Below, in pieces: positions 50,831 to 61,403 of a DNA stretch of 64,000 nucleotides. The translations under genes and the position numbers were made by a program. The DNA lies in assembly GCA_049437325.1 (NCBI GenBank), contig JBMTIM010000009.1, forward strand, positions 1 to 64,000. Direction: 5' to 3'. Source of the stretch: UBA11606 sp049437325. GTDB taxonomy: Bacteria; Actinomycetota; Acidimicrobiia; Acidimicrobiales; Aldehydirespiratoraceae. The notes below the pieces were generated by a model. It made no database searches, was not told the origin of the DNA, and saw only the letters and a program-made list of their open reading frames with translations. Position 1 is the first letter of the stretch. Each line of letters starts with the position of its first letter.

Positions 50831-53398
50831 ATGAAGTCCAACGAGGTACGCAAGGCGTTCACCGACTTCTTCGTCGAACGCGAGCACAACCATCAACCGT
50901 CGGCGTCGCTGATTCCCCACGATCCGACCTTGCTGTTCACCGTGGCAGGGATGGTGCCGTTCAAGACCTATTTCACCGGCGAGGAAATCCCCCCGTACCA
51001 GCGCGCCGTCACCATTCAGAAGTGTGTGCGGGCCGGTGGCAAGCACAACGACCTCGACGAGATCGGCCGCACGAAACGTCATCTCACGTTCTTCGAAATG
51101 ATGGGGAACTTCAGTTTCGGGGACTACTTCAAGCATGACGCGTGCGCGTGGGCATGGGAATTCGTCACCGATGTCCTCGGGCTCGACAAGGATCGACTGT
51201 GGGTCACCGTCCATCTCAGCGACGACGAGGCTGCCGAGATCTGGGAACACCATGTCGGCGTTCCTGCCGAGCGCATTCAACGCCTCGACGAGGACAACTA
51301 CTGGAAGATGGGCGACGTCGGTCCGTGTGGACCGTGTTCGGAGATCTTCTGGGACAAGGGGCCCGAGTTCGGTGACGACGGTGGCCCTGAACACGGCGAC
51401 GAGGATCGATTCATCGAGATTTGGAACCTCGTCTTCATGCAGTTCGATCAGCAGGCCGACGGCTCGAAGGTGCCCCTTCCCAAACCGTCCATCGATACCG
51501 GGATGGGCCTCGAGCGCACAGTGTCGGTCCTGCAGGGTGTGGATTCGGTCTGGGACACCGACGAGCTCTTCGCGTTGCAGGGGGCAGCCGCTGAACTGAC
51601 CGGTGTCGATCCGTCGACCGCCCCGTTCGAGCAGCTCGTGTCGCTTCGGATTCTTGCCGATCATGCACGATCGACCTCGATGCTGGTGAGCGACGGGGTG
51701 TTCCCGTCCAACGAAGCGCGCGGGTACGTCCTACGCCGCATCCTGCGCCGCGCAGTGCGCCATGCGTACATCCTCGGCGTCGAAACCGCAGTGATGGGAG
51801 GCATGGTCGACGCAGTCGTCGAGACCATGGGGCCCGACTACCCGGATCTTGCCGCCAACCACGCATTCGTCCGAGACGTCATCGATCGTGAGGAGGTTCG
51901 CTTCCGGGAGACGCTTCGCAAGGGTCAGACGATCCTCGACGAACAGCTCGAATCCCTGCCCGAGGGGGCGCCTCTGCCCGGTGACATCGCCTTTCTCCTG
52001 CACGACACCTATGGCTTTCCGCTCGAGGTGACCCAAGAGATCACCCAAGAGCGAGGGGTCGACGTCGACGTTGAGGGATTTCGTTCGGCGATGGCCGAGC
52101 AGCAGCGACAGGCCAAGGAGGCCCGCAAAGTCGCAGCTGCTGGGGACACGGCGCATCTCACCGCGATCGTCGACGAATACGGCGAGACCGACTTCACGGG
52201 CCGTGACGAGGTCTCCTCGCAGGCGACGGTGTTGTACATCGATGACGAGATTGTCGTACTCGACCGCACGCCGTTCTACGCCGAGTCCGGCGGTCAGATC
52301 GGCGACACCGGCACGATCAGCGGCGGTGGAACCACGATCGACGTCACCGACACCCGCTACGGCGTCCCCGGGCTGCACATCCACGAGGTCACCGGGAGCG
52401 GTGGGATCGAGCTCGGCCAGACCGTCACCGCCACGATCGATGATGAGCGTCGTGCGGCAATTCGTCGCAACCACACCGCTACGCACATTCTTCACCATGC
52501 ATTGCGCGAAGTCCTCGGTGACCACGTCAAGCAGCAGGGCTCCTACGTCGGTCCCGACCGGCTCCGGTTCGATTTCAGTCACTACGAGGGCATGACTCCC
52601 GAGCAGGTGGCGGCCGTTGAAGATCTTGTGAACGCCGAAGTCCTCGACAACGGGTCGTGTCGTCATTTCGAGACCACGATGGAGACTGCCGAGCAGCTCG
52701 GGGCGATCGCCTTCTTCGGCGACAAGTACGGAGACGTGGTTCGGGTGCTCGAAGCAGGGCGTCATTCCGTCGAGCTGTGCGGTGGTACCCATGTCAAAGC
52801 GCTCGGCGACATCGGCCAGTTCCGCATCGTCAGCGAGGGTTCGATCGGCTCCAACATCCGTCGTGTGGAGGCGCTCACCGGAACGGCGACGATCGCACGG
52901 GCACGCCAGATGGAGTCGATGGTCACCGCGGCTGCGGGGACGCTCGGCGCCCAGAGCACGTTCGACCTCGAAGAGGTCGCCGCGACCCGCATGGCCGAGA
53001 TCAAGCAGCTCAACAAGGAACTTGCTCGGCTCAAGCAGCAGGCGGCGGTCGGTCAGGCACCCCAGCTGGCGGCAACTGCGGTCGATGGCGTCGTCGTCGC
53101 ACGTGTCGACGATCTCGAACGCGATTCGCTTCGCGATCTCGCAGTCTCGATCCGCGACCAGGCCCAGGTTCACGCAGTCGTCCTCGCCGGAGCGCTTGCA
53201 GGCGGGAATGGTGTTGCTCTGGTGAGTGCAGTCACGCCCGAGAGCCCGCTGAACGCCGGCGTGTTGATCGACGATGCCAAGACGACGGTCGGTGGTGGCG
53301 GGAAACCTGCTGATGATCTGGCAGTGGCGGGCGGCAAGCATGTCGAGAAGATCGATGAGGCGCTCGAGCAGGTCCGGGCGGCGGCCGGAATCGAGTGA
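50831..53398 (+). CDS. alaS: Alanyl-tRNA synthetase
   Basis: A class II synthetase of 855 residues with editing. The aminoacylation core begins with FFVEREHNHQPSASLIPHDPTLLFT, and FFEMMGNFSFGDYFK is motif 2. The editing site has HTATHILHHAL at about 555 and the CGGTH zinc motif at about 650. The DHHA1-type C-Ala domain with GGGGKPADDLAVAGG ends the protein. It starts a tightly overlapping run alaS-ruvX-mltG-aroE. Confidence 0.97.
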   Translation: MKSNEVRKAFTDFFVEREHNHQPSASLIPHDPTLLFTVAGMVPFKTYFTGEEIPPYQRAVTIQKCVRAGGKHNDLDEIGRTKRHLTFFEMMGNFSFGDYFKHDACAWAWEFVTDVLGLDKDRLWVTVHLSDDEAAEIWEHHVGVPAERIQRLDEDNYWKMGDVGPCGPCSEIFWDKGPEFGDDGGPEHGDEDRFIEIWNLVFMQFDQQADGSKVPLPKPSIDTGMGLERTVSVLQGVDSVWDTDELFALQGAAAELTGVDPSTAPFEQLVSLRILADHARSTSMLVSDGVFPSNEARGYVLRRILRRAVRHAYILGVETAVMGGMVDAVVETMGPDYPDLAANHAFVRDVIDREEVRFRETLRKGQTILDEQLESLPEGAPLPGDIAFLLHDTYGFPLEVTQEITQERGVDVDVEGFRSAMAEQQRQAKEARKVAAAGDTAHLTAIVDEYGETDFTGRDEVSSQATVLYIDDEIVVLDRTPFYAESGGQIGDTGTISGGGTTIDVTDTRYGVPGLHIHEVTGSGGIELGQTVTATIDDERRAAIRRNHTATHILHHALREVLGDHVKQQGSYVGPDRLRFDFSHYEGMTPEQVAAVEDLVNAEVLDNGSCRHFETTMETAEQLGAIAFFGDKYGDVVRVLEAGRHSVELCGGTHVKALGDIGQFRIVSEGSIGSNIRRVEALTGTATIARARQMESMVTAAAGTLGAQSTFDLEEVAATRMAEIKQLNKELARLKQQAAVGQAPQLAATAVDGVVVARVDDLERDSLRDLAVSIRDQAQVHAVVLAGALAGGNGVALVSAVTPESPLNAGVLIDDAKTTVGGGGKPADDLAVAGGKHVEKIDEALEQVRAAAGIE

Positions 53399-53856
53399 CC
53401 ACCGTGAGAGCCCTCGGGCTCGACCTCGGCCAGAAACGGGTCGGGGTCGCAGTGAGCGACAGCGCAGGTGCGCTTGCGATGCCGATCGAGGTGCTCGATC
53501 GACTCGGTGACCGCACGCGCGAACACCGGGCCATTGCCCAACTCGTCGAGGAATGGGACGTCGAGATCGTTGTCGTGGGCCTGCCCTACAACATGGACGG
53601 CACGGTCGGGTCGCAGGCCCGGCGGTATGCCGCCGAAGCCAAGGCACTGGGCGACACCCTCGACGTGCCCGTTGTTCTCTACGATGAACGACTGACGACG
53701 GTCACTGCGGAGCGGAGCCTGATGGAGCAGAACGTGAACGCCCAGCACCGCCGACACATCATCGACAAGGTCGCGGCGTCGGTGATGTTGCAGTCGTGGC
53801 TCGATGCCGGTCAGCCTCTGGGTGACGAGCCCTCGCCAGAGTCGGGGTCACGCTGA
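53395..53856 (+). CDS. ruvX: RuvX/YqgF family RNase H-fold nuclease
   Basis: A protein of 153 residues, also called Holliday junction resolvase-like; in bacteria it is implicated in rRNA processing. ALGLDLGQKRVGVAVSD carries the first Asp, VVVGLPYNMDGTVG the middle strand and YDERLTTVTAER the Glu. HIIDKVAASVMLQSWLD carries the last Asp. GTG start in the alaS stop (GTGA). It overlaps mltG by one base. Confidence 0.94.
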   Translation: MTTVRALGLDLGQKRVGVAVSDSAGALAMPIEVLDRLGDRTREHRAIAQLVEEWDVEIVVVGLPYNMDGTVGSQARRYAAEAKALGDTLDVPVVLYDERLTTVTAERSLMEQNVNAQHRRHIIDKVAASVMLQSWLDAGQPLGDEPSPESGSR

Positions 53857-55394
53857 TGGCAAAGCGGAACTGGAGTGCCTTTCTCACCGGCGCGGTCGAC
53901 GATGCAGAACCGAACGAGCCTCGGGGGCCGGTGAGCCCTCCGGTACCGGGCACTCCCGGTGCGTCGCCTTCTCAGATCTCCGACCAACCGCTGTACCCTC
54001 CGGCCCGCACTCGTCGACCTGTCACCCGGGTCGCACGCCCCGTGAGCGCTGCACCGGCGGCGGCACGCACGGATCCGATCGTCCTCGGCCCCGCAGGGCA
54101 GCCGCAGTCCTCGATTGCCCTCCCCGATCACGAAGCGCCACCCGGTGCGGTGCTGGTGGCCGGGGTCGACCCTGACGGCACCGAGTGGGTACTCGAAGAT
54201 GATCCCGAGGCGTTTCCCCTCGTCGATCCCCGCTACGACGAGGAAGACAAGAACTGGGTCCGCTACCGCACGAGTTGGGGTGGCTTTCTCCGGTTCGTGG
54301 CGTTGGTGCTGTTCTCGGTCTGGCTGGTGTTTGCTGTGCGCGACCGCATCTACCAGTGGGTTGACGATCAGATCGAGCCTGCTGGGCTGCAAGGCCTCGA
54401 CGCGATCGAATTCGTCATCCCGACGGGTGCATCGACCAACAATGTCGCCACGTCGCTCGAGGGCGCGAACATCATCCAGAACGCCACCGTGTTCCGGTAC
54501 TGGCTTCGCTGCGAGGGTGAACTCACGATCTCCGGGTTCCTCGGCTGCGACACCGAAGTCACATTCCAGGCCGGTGAGTACGAGCTCTTCGAGAACATGG
54601 AGTTCGAAGACATCGTGTCGACGTTCGATGCCGGACCGATCCCAGAGGTGTTCGTGCGCTTCAACGTGCCGGAGGGGCTCCGTCTGAACGAGATCGTCGA
54701 CCGGCTCGTTGCCGTCAACGAGAACTTCGATCGCACCGAGATTCTCAATGCGCTGCGAAGCCCGAGTCTCGTCTCGGAGTTCTACGCACCAGGCTCGGAA
54801 GCACCAGCATCGCTTGCCCTCGAAGGAACGCTCTTCCCTGCGTCGTACGACGTGAACGAAGACGATCTCTACGACGAAGCGAAGTTCCTGCAGCGCATGG
54901 CGGACGCGTTCGACGAACGATTCCAGTCACTTCTCGGTGAACTCGGTCGCGATCCAGCCATCCTGGAACTCGGCCTCAGCGACTACGACGTGATCATCAT
55001 CGCGTCGTTGATCGAGGAAGAGGCGAAGGTCGACGTCGACCGTGCTCGTATGGCGCGCGCGATCTACAACCGACTCGCCCAGGGTGTGCCGCTGCAGATC
55101 GATGCGACCGTGTATTACGCGGCTGGCAAGTCGTTCACCGAGCCGCTGTTCCAGTCCGATCTCGATGCCGAGTCGCCGTGGAACACCTACACCACGGCGG
55201 GCATCCCACCCACGCCCATCGCAGCACCTGGCGAGGCAGCATTGCGAGCCGCGCTCGCCCCGGCCGACGGGGAGTGGATCTTCTGGGCGCGCACGGACGA
55301 GGGCGGCATCGTGGGTGCGCACACGTTCTCGGTGACACTCGCCGAGCACAACGACGCCGTTGCGGTCTGTCGCGAGTTGGGCTACTGCGGATGA
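53856..55394 (+). CDS. mltG: Endolytic murein transglycosylase MltG
   Basis: MltG cuts nascent glycan strands in the membrane and so sets their length. 512 residues. A cytoplasmic N-terminal part of about 145 residues, rich in Pro and Arg, precedes one helix (about 147-165). Then come a LysM-like part (EFVIPTGASTNNVATSLEGANII) and the YceG domain with the catalytic Glu in IIASLIEEEAKVDVDRARMARAIYNRL (about 390). NTYTTAGIPPTPIAAPGEAAL is the family's substrate groove. The long N-terminal tail is typical of actinobacteria. Confidence 0.95.
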   Translation: MAKRNWSAFLTGAVDDAEPNEPRGPVSPPVPGTPGASPSQISDQPLYPPARTRRPVTRVARPVSAAPAAARTDPIVLGPAGQPQSSIALPDHEAPPGAVLVAGVDPDGTEWVLEDDPEAFPLVDPRYDEEDKNWVRYRTSWGGFLRFVALVLFSVWLVFAVRDRIYQWVDDQIEPAGLQGLDAIEFVIPTGASTNNVATSLEGANIIQNATVFRYWLRCEGELTISGFLGCDTEVTFQAGEYELFENMEFEDIVSTFDAGPIPEVFVRFNVPEGLRLNEIVDRLVAVNENFDRTEILNALRSPSLVSEFYAPGSEAPASLALEGTLFPASYDVNEDDLYDEAKFLQRMADAFDERFQSLLGELGRDPAILELGLSDYDVIIIASLIEEEAKVDVDRARMARAIYNRLAQGVPLQIDATVYYAAGKSFTEPLFQSDLDAESPWNTYTTAGIPPTPIAAPGEAALRAALAPADGEWIFWARTDEGGIVGAHTFSVTLAEHNDAVAVCRELGYCG

Positions 55395-56221
55395 CCTCGA
55401 TCACCGGGGCCACGATCACAGTCGGTGTCATTGGCGACCCGGTTCGGCACTCGTTCTCACCTGCACTCCACAACGCTGCATTCGCTGCCCTCGACGTCGA
55501 CGCAGTGTCGGTGGCCTACCCGGTCGCCACCGGTGACGATGCCGGCCGATCGGCAGTCGAGGCGATGCGGACACTCGGCATCCGCGGGCTCTCCGTGACC
55601 ATGCCGCACAAGGAGTCGGTCGCTGCGGCCGCCGACCGTCGCACCGCAGCGGTCGACACCCTCGGATCGGCGAACTGCCTCGTCAACGACGAGGGGGTCG
55701 TCACCGCACACTCGACCGATGGCGATGGGCTCGTCCGGAGTCTCCTGATCGAGTCGTCGGTCGACGTCAGTGGCCGTGAGGTGGCCGTGATCGGCGCCGG
55801 GGGCGCGGCTCGTGCGGTGATCGAGGCCCTTGGTCGGGCGGGTGCATCGATCACCGTTGTCAACCGCAGTGCCGACCGTGCGGCTGCTGCTGCGGCCTTG
55901 GCCGGTGAGCGGGGGCGGGTCGGCGTTGCCGCCGACCTGTCGGCTGCCGACCTGATCGTCAACGCAACGCCGATCGGCATGGGTTCCGATCCTCGCAGCC
56001 CGGTTGAACCGACCCTGCTGCGCGCGGGTCAGGTCGTGGTCGACCTGATCTATCACCCCGCTCGCACGGCCCTGCTCGACGCGGCAGAGGCGGTCGGTGC
56101 CCAGGCGGTCAACGGGCTGCCGATGTTGTTGCACCAGGCCGCCATGCAACTCGAACTGTGGACCGGCGAACCGGCACCCGTCGATGCGATGCGCGCGGTG
56201 GTCGCGGCAAGTTTCACGTAA
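55391..56221 (+). CDS. aroE: Shikimate dehydrogenase
   Basis: An enzyme of 276 residues that reduces 3-dehydroshikimate with NADPH. The shikimate-binding segment is VIGDPVRHSFSPALHNAAF, the catalytic Lys is in TMPHKESV at about 75, and the NADP site is AVIGAGGAARAVIEAL with NRS after it, the form that favours NADP. The ATG overlaps the mltG stop. Works in the same pathway as AroB, 2 kb downstream. Confidence 0.95.
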   Translation: MTSITGATITVGVIGDPVRHSFSPALHNAAFAALDVDAVSVAYPVATGDDAGRSAVEAMRTLGIRGLSVTMPHKESVAAAADRRTAAVDTLGSANCLVNDEGVVTAHSTDGDGLVRSLLIESSVDVSGREVAVIGAGGAARAVIEALGRAGASITVVNRSADRAAAAAALAGERGRVGVAADLSAADLIVNATPIGMGSDPRSPVEPTLLRAGQVVVDLIYHPARTALLDAAEAVGAQAVNGLPMLLHQAAMQLELWTGEPAPVDAMRAVVAASFT

Positions 56222-56281
56222 TGCTCAGTTGACCGCTGATGTGTGCCGATGGTGTGGTGTCGCTTTACGAAGGAGTTCACC

Positions 56282-57331
56282 GTGGCGCTGTCGGGCAGTC
56301 TCGAAACATTTGATCTTGCCGATGTGCTCCGTCTTCTCGCCTTTTCCGAGAAGACGGGTCGATTGGTGGTCGTTGGGCCGCATGCATCGGGAAGGGTCCA
56401 CGTCGTGGGTGGGCAGGTGGTGGGGACGGAACTCGAGTCTCCGACAACGCTCGAGTTGAACGACACCGAGGCCGTGTTCGGCCTGCTCCGCTTCGAAGCC
56501 GGCACCTTCACGTTCGAGAACGAAGACGTCGCGTCCACCCCCGGCGCGGGTTCCTCGATGGAAGAGCTGCTCGGCGCGGCGGAGGCGATGCTGGCGGAGT
56601 GGCGTTCGATCGAACCCGTCGTACCGTCGCTGGAGGTATGGATCACCCTTCGCCCTGAGATGGAAGGGCCCGACGTCACGATCGATGCGCAACAGTGGCG
56701 CTGCATTGCGCTCGTCGGCACCGGCGTGCAGGTTGGTCTGGTGGCCGAGACGCTGCGTCTCAACGAGCTCGAGTCGTGTCGACTGGTGAAGGAGCTTGTC
56801 GACGCCGGCCTGCTCCAGACGATCGACATGCCTGTGGCAGCGGTGCCCGTTGCGGAGCATCACGTCGTGGCTGCCGAGCCGGAGGAGGACGAAGGCGACT
56901 ACGCGCCGGAGCCGATTCCAGAGCCTGCGTCCCCGGGGGTCAGCGGTGAAGCTGACCCGTCGTTCATCGACGATGTCGCCGTCGAACCAGCGCCCGTTCC
57001 CGAGCATGAAGCGGCAACCGGCTCCGAGCCCAACCCAGGGGGAGCACTCTCGGTTGCTGAGGACGAGCCGATGGGTGATGAGGTTGCGGGGGTGTCAGAT
57101 GCAACCGCCGATGTTCGCGCCGAGGTGGAGGCCGATACCGATGCCATCGATGCCGACGACATGGCCCGTCAACTCGCCAACCTCTCGCCGCGTGCTGCTG
57201 AGGCTGTTGCCGCAGTTGTCCACGCAACGACCGATACCGAGCCTGAGGGTGGCGGAACCGCACTGAAAACTGCGGTGAAGCCGGGCAAGCGACGTCGTCG
57301 CCGCAGGTCTCGGAAATCCTCCGAGTCGTGA
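56282..57331 (+). CDS. DUF4388 (PATAN) protein with a basic tail
   Basis: A protein of 349 residues. The N-terminal 110 residues are a DUF4388/PATAN domain (ALSGSLETFDLADVLRLLAFSEKTGRLVV), found in regulators and gliding or pilus-related proteins. A second, winged-helix-like block with VGLVAETLRLNELESCRLVKELVDAGLL is at about 155-185. A long acidic disordered region (about 195-330) follows, and the protein ends in KPGKRRRRRRSRKSSES. AAGGAG stands 8 nt before the GTG. Placed ahead of the prepilin peptidase, it may belong to surface or signalling functions. Confidence 0.82.
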   Translation: MALSGSLETFDLADVLRLLAFSEKTGRLVVVGPHASGRVHVVGGQVVGTELESPTTLELNDTEAVFGLLRFEAGTFTFENEDVASTPGAGSSMEELLGAAEAMLAEWRSIEPVVPSLEVWITLRPEMEGPDVTIDAQQWRCIALVGTGVQVGLVAETLRLNELESCRLVKELVDAGLLQTIDMPVAAVPVAEHHVVAAEPEEDEGDYAPEPIPEPASPGVSGEADPSFIDDVAVEPAPVPEHEAATGSEPNPGGALSVAEDEPMGDEVAGVSDATADVRAEVEADTDAIDADDMARQLANLSPRAAEAVAAVVHATTDTEPEGGGTALKTAVKPGKRRRRRRSRKSSES

Positions 57332-57395
57332 ACCTGTCTCGGGTCACCGAGACAGCACGATCGATGTCCTCGGGCGAGGGGCAACGCGGTATCCG

Positions 57396-58235
57396 ATGGA
57401 CGTGATTCCCATCCTCGTTGCGATTCCATGCGGTCTGCTCGCCGGCGGGTTCGCTTCGGTCCTCATCGCCCGAATCCCCGACAGGGTGCCGCTCACCATG
57501 GCGTCACGCTGTCCGGCCTGCGAGTGCCGTCTGGGACTCGGTGACATCGTGCCGGTGGTGTCGTGGGTGCTCGTACGCGGTCGTTGTCGTCATTGCGCGT
57601 CGACCATTTCGGTTGCCTATCCGATCGTTGAGGTTGTCACTGCCTCGCTGTTCGTCCTGGTCGCAGTCGAATACGGCATCGACTGGCTGGCGCTTCCCCC
57701 GCTCGTTCTCGTCGTGGCACTCGTGGCGCTTTCGGCGATCGACATCGACGTGTATCGGCTGCCGAATCGTCTGGTCTTTCCTGCCGTGGCCGTATCGGCC
57801 GTGGTGATGAGCGGGATTGCCGTTGCCATTGATCGTCCGGAGGTCCTGCCCAGGGCGGCAGCGGGAGCGGCCGGCTATTTTCTGCTGTTGTTCGCAGCTC
57901 ATCTGATCTCGCCGCAGGGGCTTGGCTTCGGCGACGTCAAACTGTCGCTCCTCCTGGGGCTCCACCTCGGCTGGACGGCAGGCGTGAACGCTGTCGGCTG
58001 GGCGCCTGTTGTTCGCCTGGTGTTCCATGCGCTCCTCATCGGCTGTGTCATCGGCGTTGTGGTGGGGCTCCTCGTCGCGGTGCTACGCCGTGGGGGGCGT
58101 GATCTCGTACCGGATCCAGCAGCAGATGTCGAGACCCCGCCCGCACGACTCCTCCACAACAGCTTTCCGTTCGGCCCGGCGTTGGCAGCGGCCACGATGC
58201 TCCTGGTGCTCTATCCGGATCTCGTCATCGGCTGA
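57396..58235 (+). CDS. Type IV prepilin peptidase (A24 family)
   Basis: A membrane aspartic peptidase of 279 residues that cleaves and often N-methylates prepilins. The cytoplasmic zinc loop has CPAC and CRHC at about 45-70, as in the bifunctional PilD. The catalytic Asp are in AIDIDVYRLPN at about 113 and GFGDVKL at about 178. About seven helices. No pilin genes are in the window. In mycobacteria a truncated relative stands at the same place behind aroE. Confidence 0.9.
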   Translation: MDVIPILVAIPCGLLAGGFASVLIARIPDRVPLTMASRCPACECRLGLGDIVPVVSWVLVRGRCRHCASTISVAYPIVEVVTASLFVLVAVEYGIDWLALPPLVLVVALVALSAIDIDVYRLPNRLVFPAVAVSAVVMSGIAVAIDRPEVLPRAAAGAAGYFLLLFAAHLISPQGLGFGDVKLSLLLGLHLGWTAGVNAVGWAPVVRLVFHALLIGCVIGVVVGLLVAVLRRGGRDLVPDPAADVETPPARLLHNSFPFGPALAAATMLLVLYPDLVIG

Positions 58236-58241
58236 GCGAAC

Positions 58242-58247
58242 TAACCT
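58242..58247 (+). promoter_or_regulatory. -10 box of the aroB operon
   Basis: TAACCT, 7 nt before the aroB ATG, no Shine-Dalgarno. Confidence 0.5.
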
Positions 58248-58254
58248 TGCGGAA

Positions 58255-59267
<1,013 letters not shown>

Positions 59268-59271
<4 letters not shown>

Positions 59272-60395
59272 CCAACGCGGCGGTTCTGGCCTCCCTGCCG
59301 CCACTGCGGGTCGATGGACGAGTCGACAAGTTGCGAGCGGTGATGAGCGATCAGGGCCTCGATGCATTTGTGGTCTCGGGTCTGTCGAGCGTGCGATGGC
59401 TCACCGGGTTCACCGGTTCCAACGCAGCGGTCGTGGTCACACCCGACACCTTCACGCTCGTCACCGACGGCCGATACGAGACGCAGGCGCCGGCGCAGCT
59501 TGCCGAGGTCGGCTGCACGGCGTCGGTCGTTCTCGATCGGTGGCTCGTCACCGGGGCGGTCGGCGCCATCGGATCCGCCCGACGGGTTGCGCTCGAGGCC
59601 GACGTCGTGACGTGGTCGGTGTTGCAGCGCTGGCAGGACGAGATCTCCGACACCATCGAACTGGTCCCGACGCACCGAGTCCCCGCCGAACTCCGAGCCG
59701 TCAAGGACGATGCCGAACTCGCTCGGATCGCCAAGGCGGCCAGCATTGTCGACGGTGTCCTTGCCGACGTGGAGTCGTTGCTCGTCCCGGGAGTCAGCGA
59801 GCGAGAGATCGGCTCGGCGCTCGACGACGGAATCCGGGCGGCGGGGGCATCGGGTCCCGGCTACGACACCATCGTAGGTTCGGGTCCAAACGCAGCGCTC
59901 CCGCATGCCCGACCGACCGACCGTGTCATGGAGGCCGGGGATCTGGTCGTGATCGACGTTGGTGGCCTGGTCGACGGGTATCGCAGCGATATGACCCGTA
60001 CTTTTGTGATCGGTGGTCCCGACGCCGCCGACGACACCGCAGTCGAGATCCACAGCCTCGTGACTCGGGCGCAGGCGGCTGGTGTTGCTGCGGTACGGCC
60101 GGGCATCGAGGCTCGCCAGGTCGATGAAGCCTGCCGCTCGGTCATTCGGGAGGCTGGTCATGGCGATCACTTCGGTCACGGCACTGGCCACGGGGTCGGT
60201 CTCGACATTCACGAGCTGCCGTCTGTGCACGCCACCGACACCGCTATCCTCCAGCCGGGACACGTGCTCACCGTCGAACCCGGCGTGTATCTCCCCGGCA
60301 TCGGTGGGGTTCGGGTCGAGGACCTCGTGGTGGTCACGGAGACGGGTTGTCAGCCCCTGACATCGTCACCCAAGCTCCACTTCTCTCCCTCCTAG
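59268..60395 (+). CDS. pepQ: Xaa-Pro peptidase, M24 family
   Basis: A metallopeptidase of 375 residues acting on dipeptides or N-termini before Pro. An N-terminal creatinase-like domain runs to about 140. The five metal ligands are visible: Asp in VIDVGG, Asp in RSDMTRTF, His in HGTGHGVG, Glu in TVEPGVYLP and Glu in VRVEDLVVV. The GTG start overlaps the aroB stop. The aroB-pepQ-efp-nusB order is a common actinobacterial one. Confidence 0.94.
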
Positions 60396-60412
60396 CACCA
60401 CCGAGGTAGCCG

Positions 60413-60976
60413 ATGCCCACCATCACGACCAACGACTTGAAAAACGGCATGACTCTCGAGCTCGAGGAGGGCCTCTTCCAGGTGGTCGACTTTCAGCATG
60501 TCAAGCCGGGGAAGGGTCATGCGTTCGTTCGTACCAGCCTGCGCAACGTTCGCGCCGGCGGCACCGTCGAGCGAACGTTCCGGGCCGGTGAGAAGGTCGA
60601 GCGTGCGACCATCGACAAGCGAGATTTCAATTTCCTCTACCGGGACGGCAGCGACTACGTCTTCATGGACAACGAGACGTACGACCAACTGAATGTTGCG
60701 CCAGAGGCGCTCGGTGATGCCGGAAACTTCATTGTCGATGGCTCGTCGGTCGTGCTCGAGATGTTCGGGTCCGAAATCGTCGGTACCGACTTGCCGGCTG
60801 CGGTCGAACTGAACATCGAGTTCACGGAGCCGGGCCTCCAGGGTGACCGATCATCGGGCGGCACGAAGCCGGCCACCCTTGAAACCGGGCTTGTCATCCA
60901 GGTGCCGCTGTTCATCGAGCCCGGTGAGCGGGTCAAGATCGACACCCGCTCCGGTGAGTATCTGAGCCGCGCCTAG
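60413..60976 (+). CDS. efp: Elongation factor P
   Basis: EF-P, 187 residues, relieves ribosomes stalled at polyproline. Three beta domains. The tip loop is KPGKGHAF with the Lys (about residue 34) that touches the P-site; actinobacteria often leave it unmodified, and no modification enzyme is nearby. The C-terminal signature TGLVIQVPLFIEPGERVKIDTRSGEYLSR is complete. GAGGTAG before the ATG serves as ribosome site. MltG, AlaS and SecDF in this window have proline-rich stretches that could need it. Confidence 0.97.
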   Translation: MPTITTNDLKNGMTLELEEGLFQVVDFQHVKPGKGHAFVRTSLRNVRAGGTVERTFRAGEKVERATIDKRDFNFLYRDGSDYVFMDNETYDQLNVAPEALGDAGNFIVDGSSVVLEMFGSEIVGTDLPAAVELNIEFTEPGLQGDRSSGGTKPATLETGLVIQVPLFIEPGERVKIDTRSGEYLSRA

Positions 60977-60992
60977 CGGCGACGGACGTCTC

Positions 60993-61403
60993 ATGCGATC
61001 GGAGATCCCAGGCCTCGGTAGTCGCCGCGAGGCGCGCGAAGAAGCCTTGGCGATCCTCTACCAGGCAGAGCTCACCGGTGACCCGGTGGCCGAGATCCTG
61101 GCAGCCCGGCAGGTGCCTCTGTCCTCTTACGCAGTCGAGATCGTCGAGCAGGTCGATGCGGGGCGTGACGATCTCGATGCGCTTCTCGGTCGCCACCTCG
61201 AGAACTGGCGCGTCGAGCGCATGCCGCTGGTCGATCGGGTGATCGCTCGAATCGCGGCGTGGGAACTCAGTGACCGCAGCGATGTCCCGACCGGTGTCGT
61301 CCTCTCGGAGGCGATTGCAATCGCCACCCAGTACTGTGCCGAACAGTCGCCCCGCTTCCTCAACGGTGTGCTGGGCAGCGTTGCCGGCGAGGTTCGTGGC
61401 TGA
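60993..61403 (+). CDS. nusB: Transcription antitermination factor NusB
   Basis: An all-helical protein of 136 residues that, with NusE (S10), binds boxA RNA in rRNA leaders. SRREAREEALAILYQAEL at the N-terminus, MPLVDRVIARIAAWEL at about 80 and VVLSEAIAIATQYCAEQSPRFLNGVLGSVA at the C-terminus are diagnostic. It begins 16 nt after efp. Eight bases overlap with the next gene. Confidence 0.95.
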   Translation: MRSEIPGLGSRREAREEALAILYQAELTGDPVAEILAARQVPLSSYAVEIVEQVDAGRDDLDALLGRHLENWRVERMPLVDRVIARIAAWELSDRSDVPTGVVLSEAIAIATQYCAEQSPRFLNGVLGSVAGEVRG

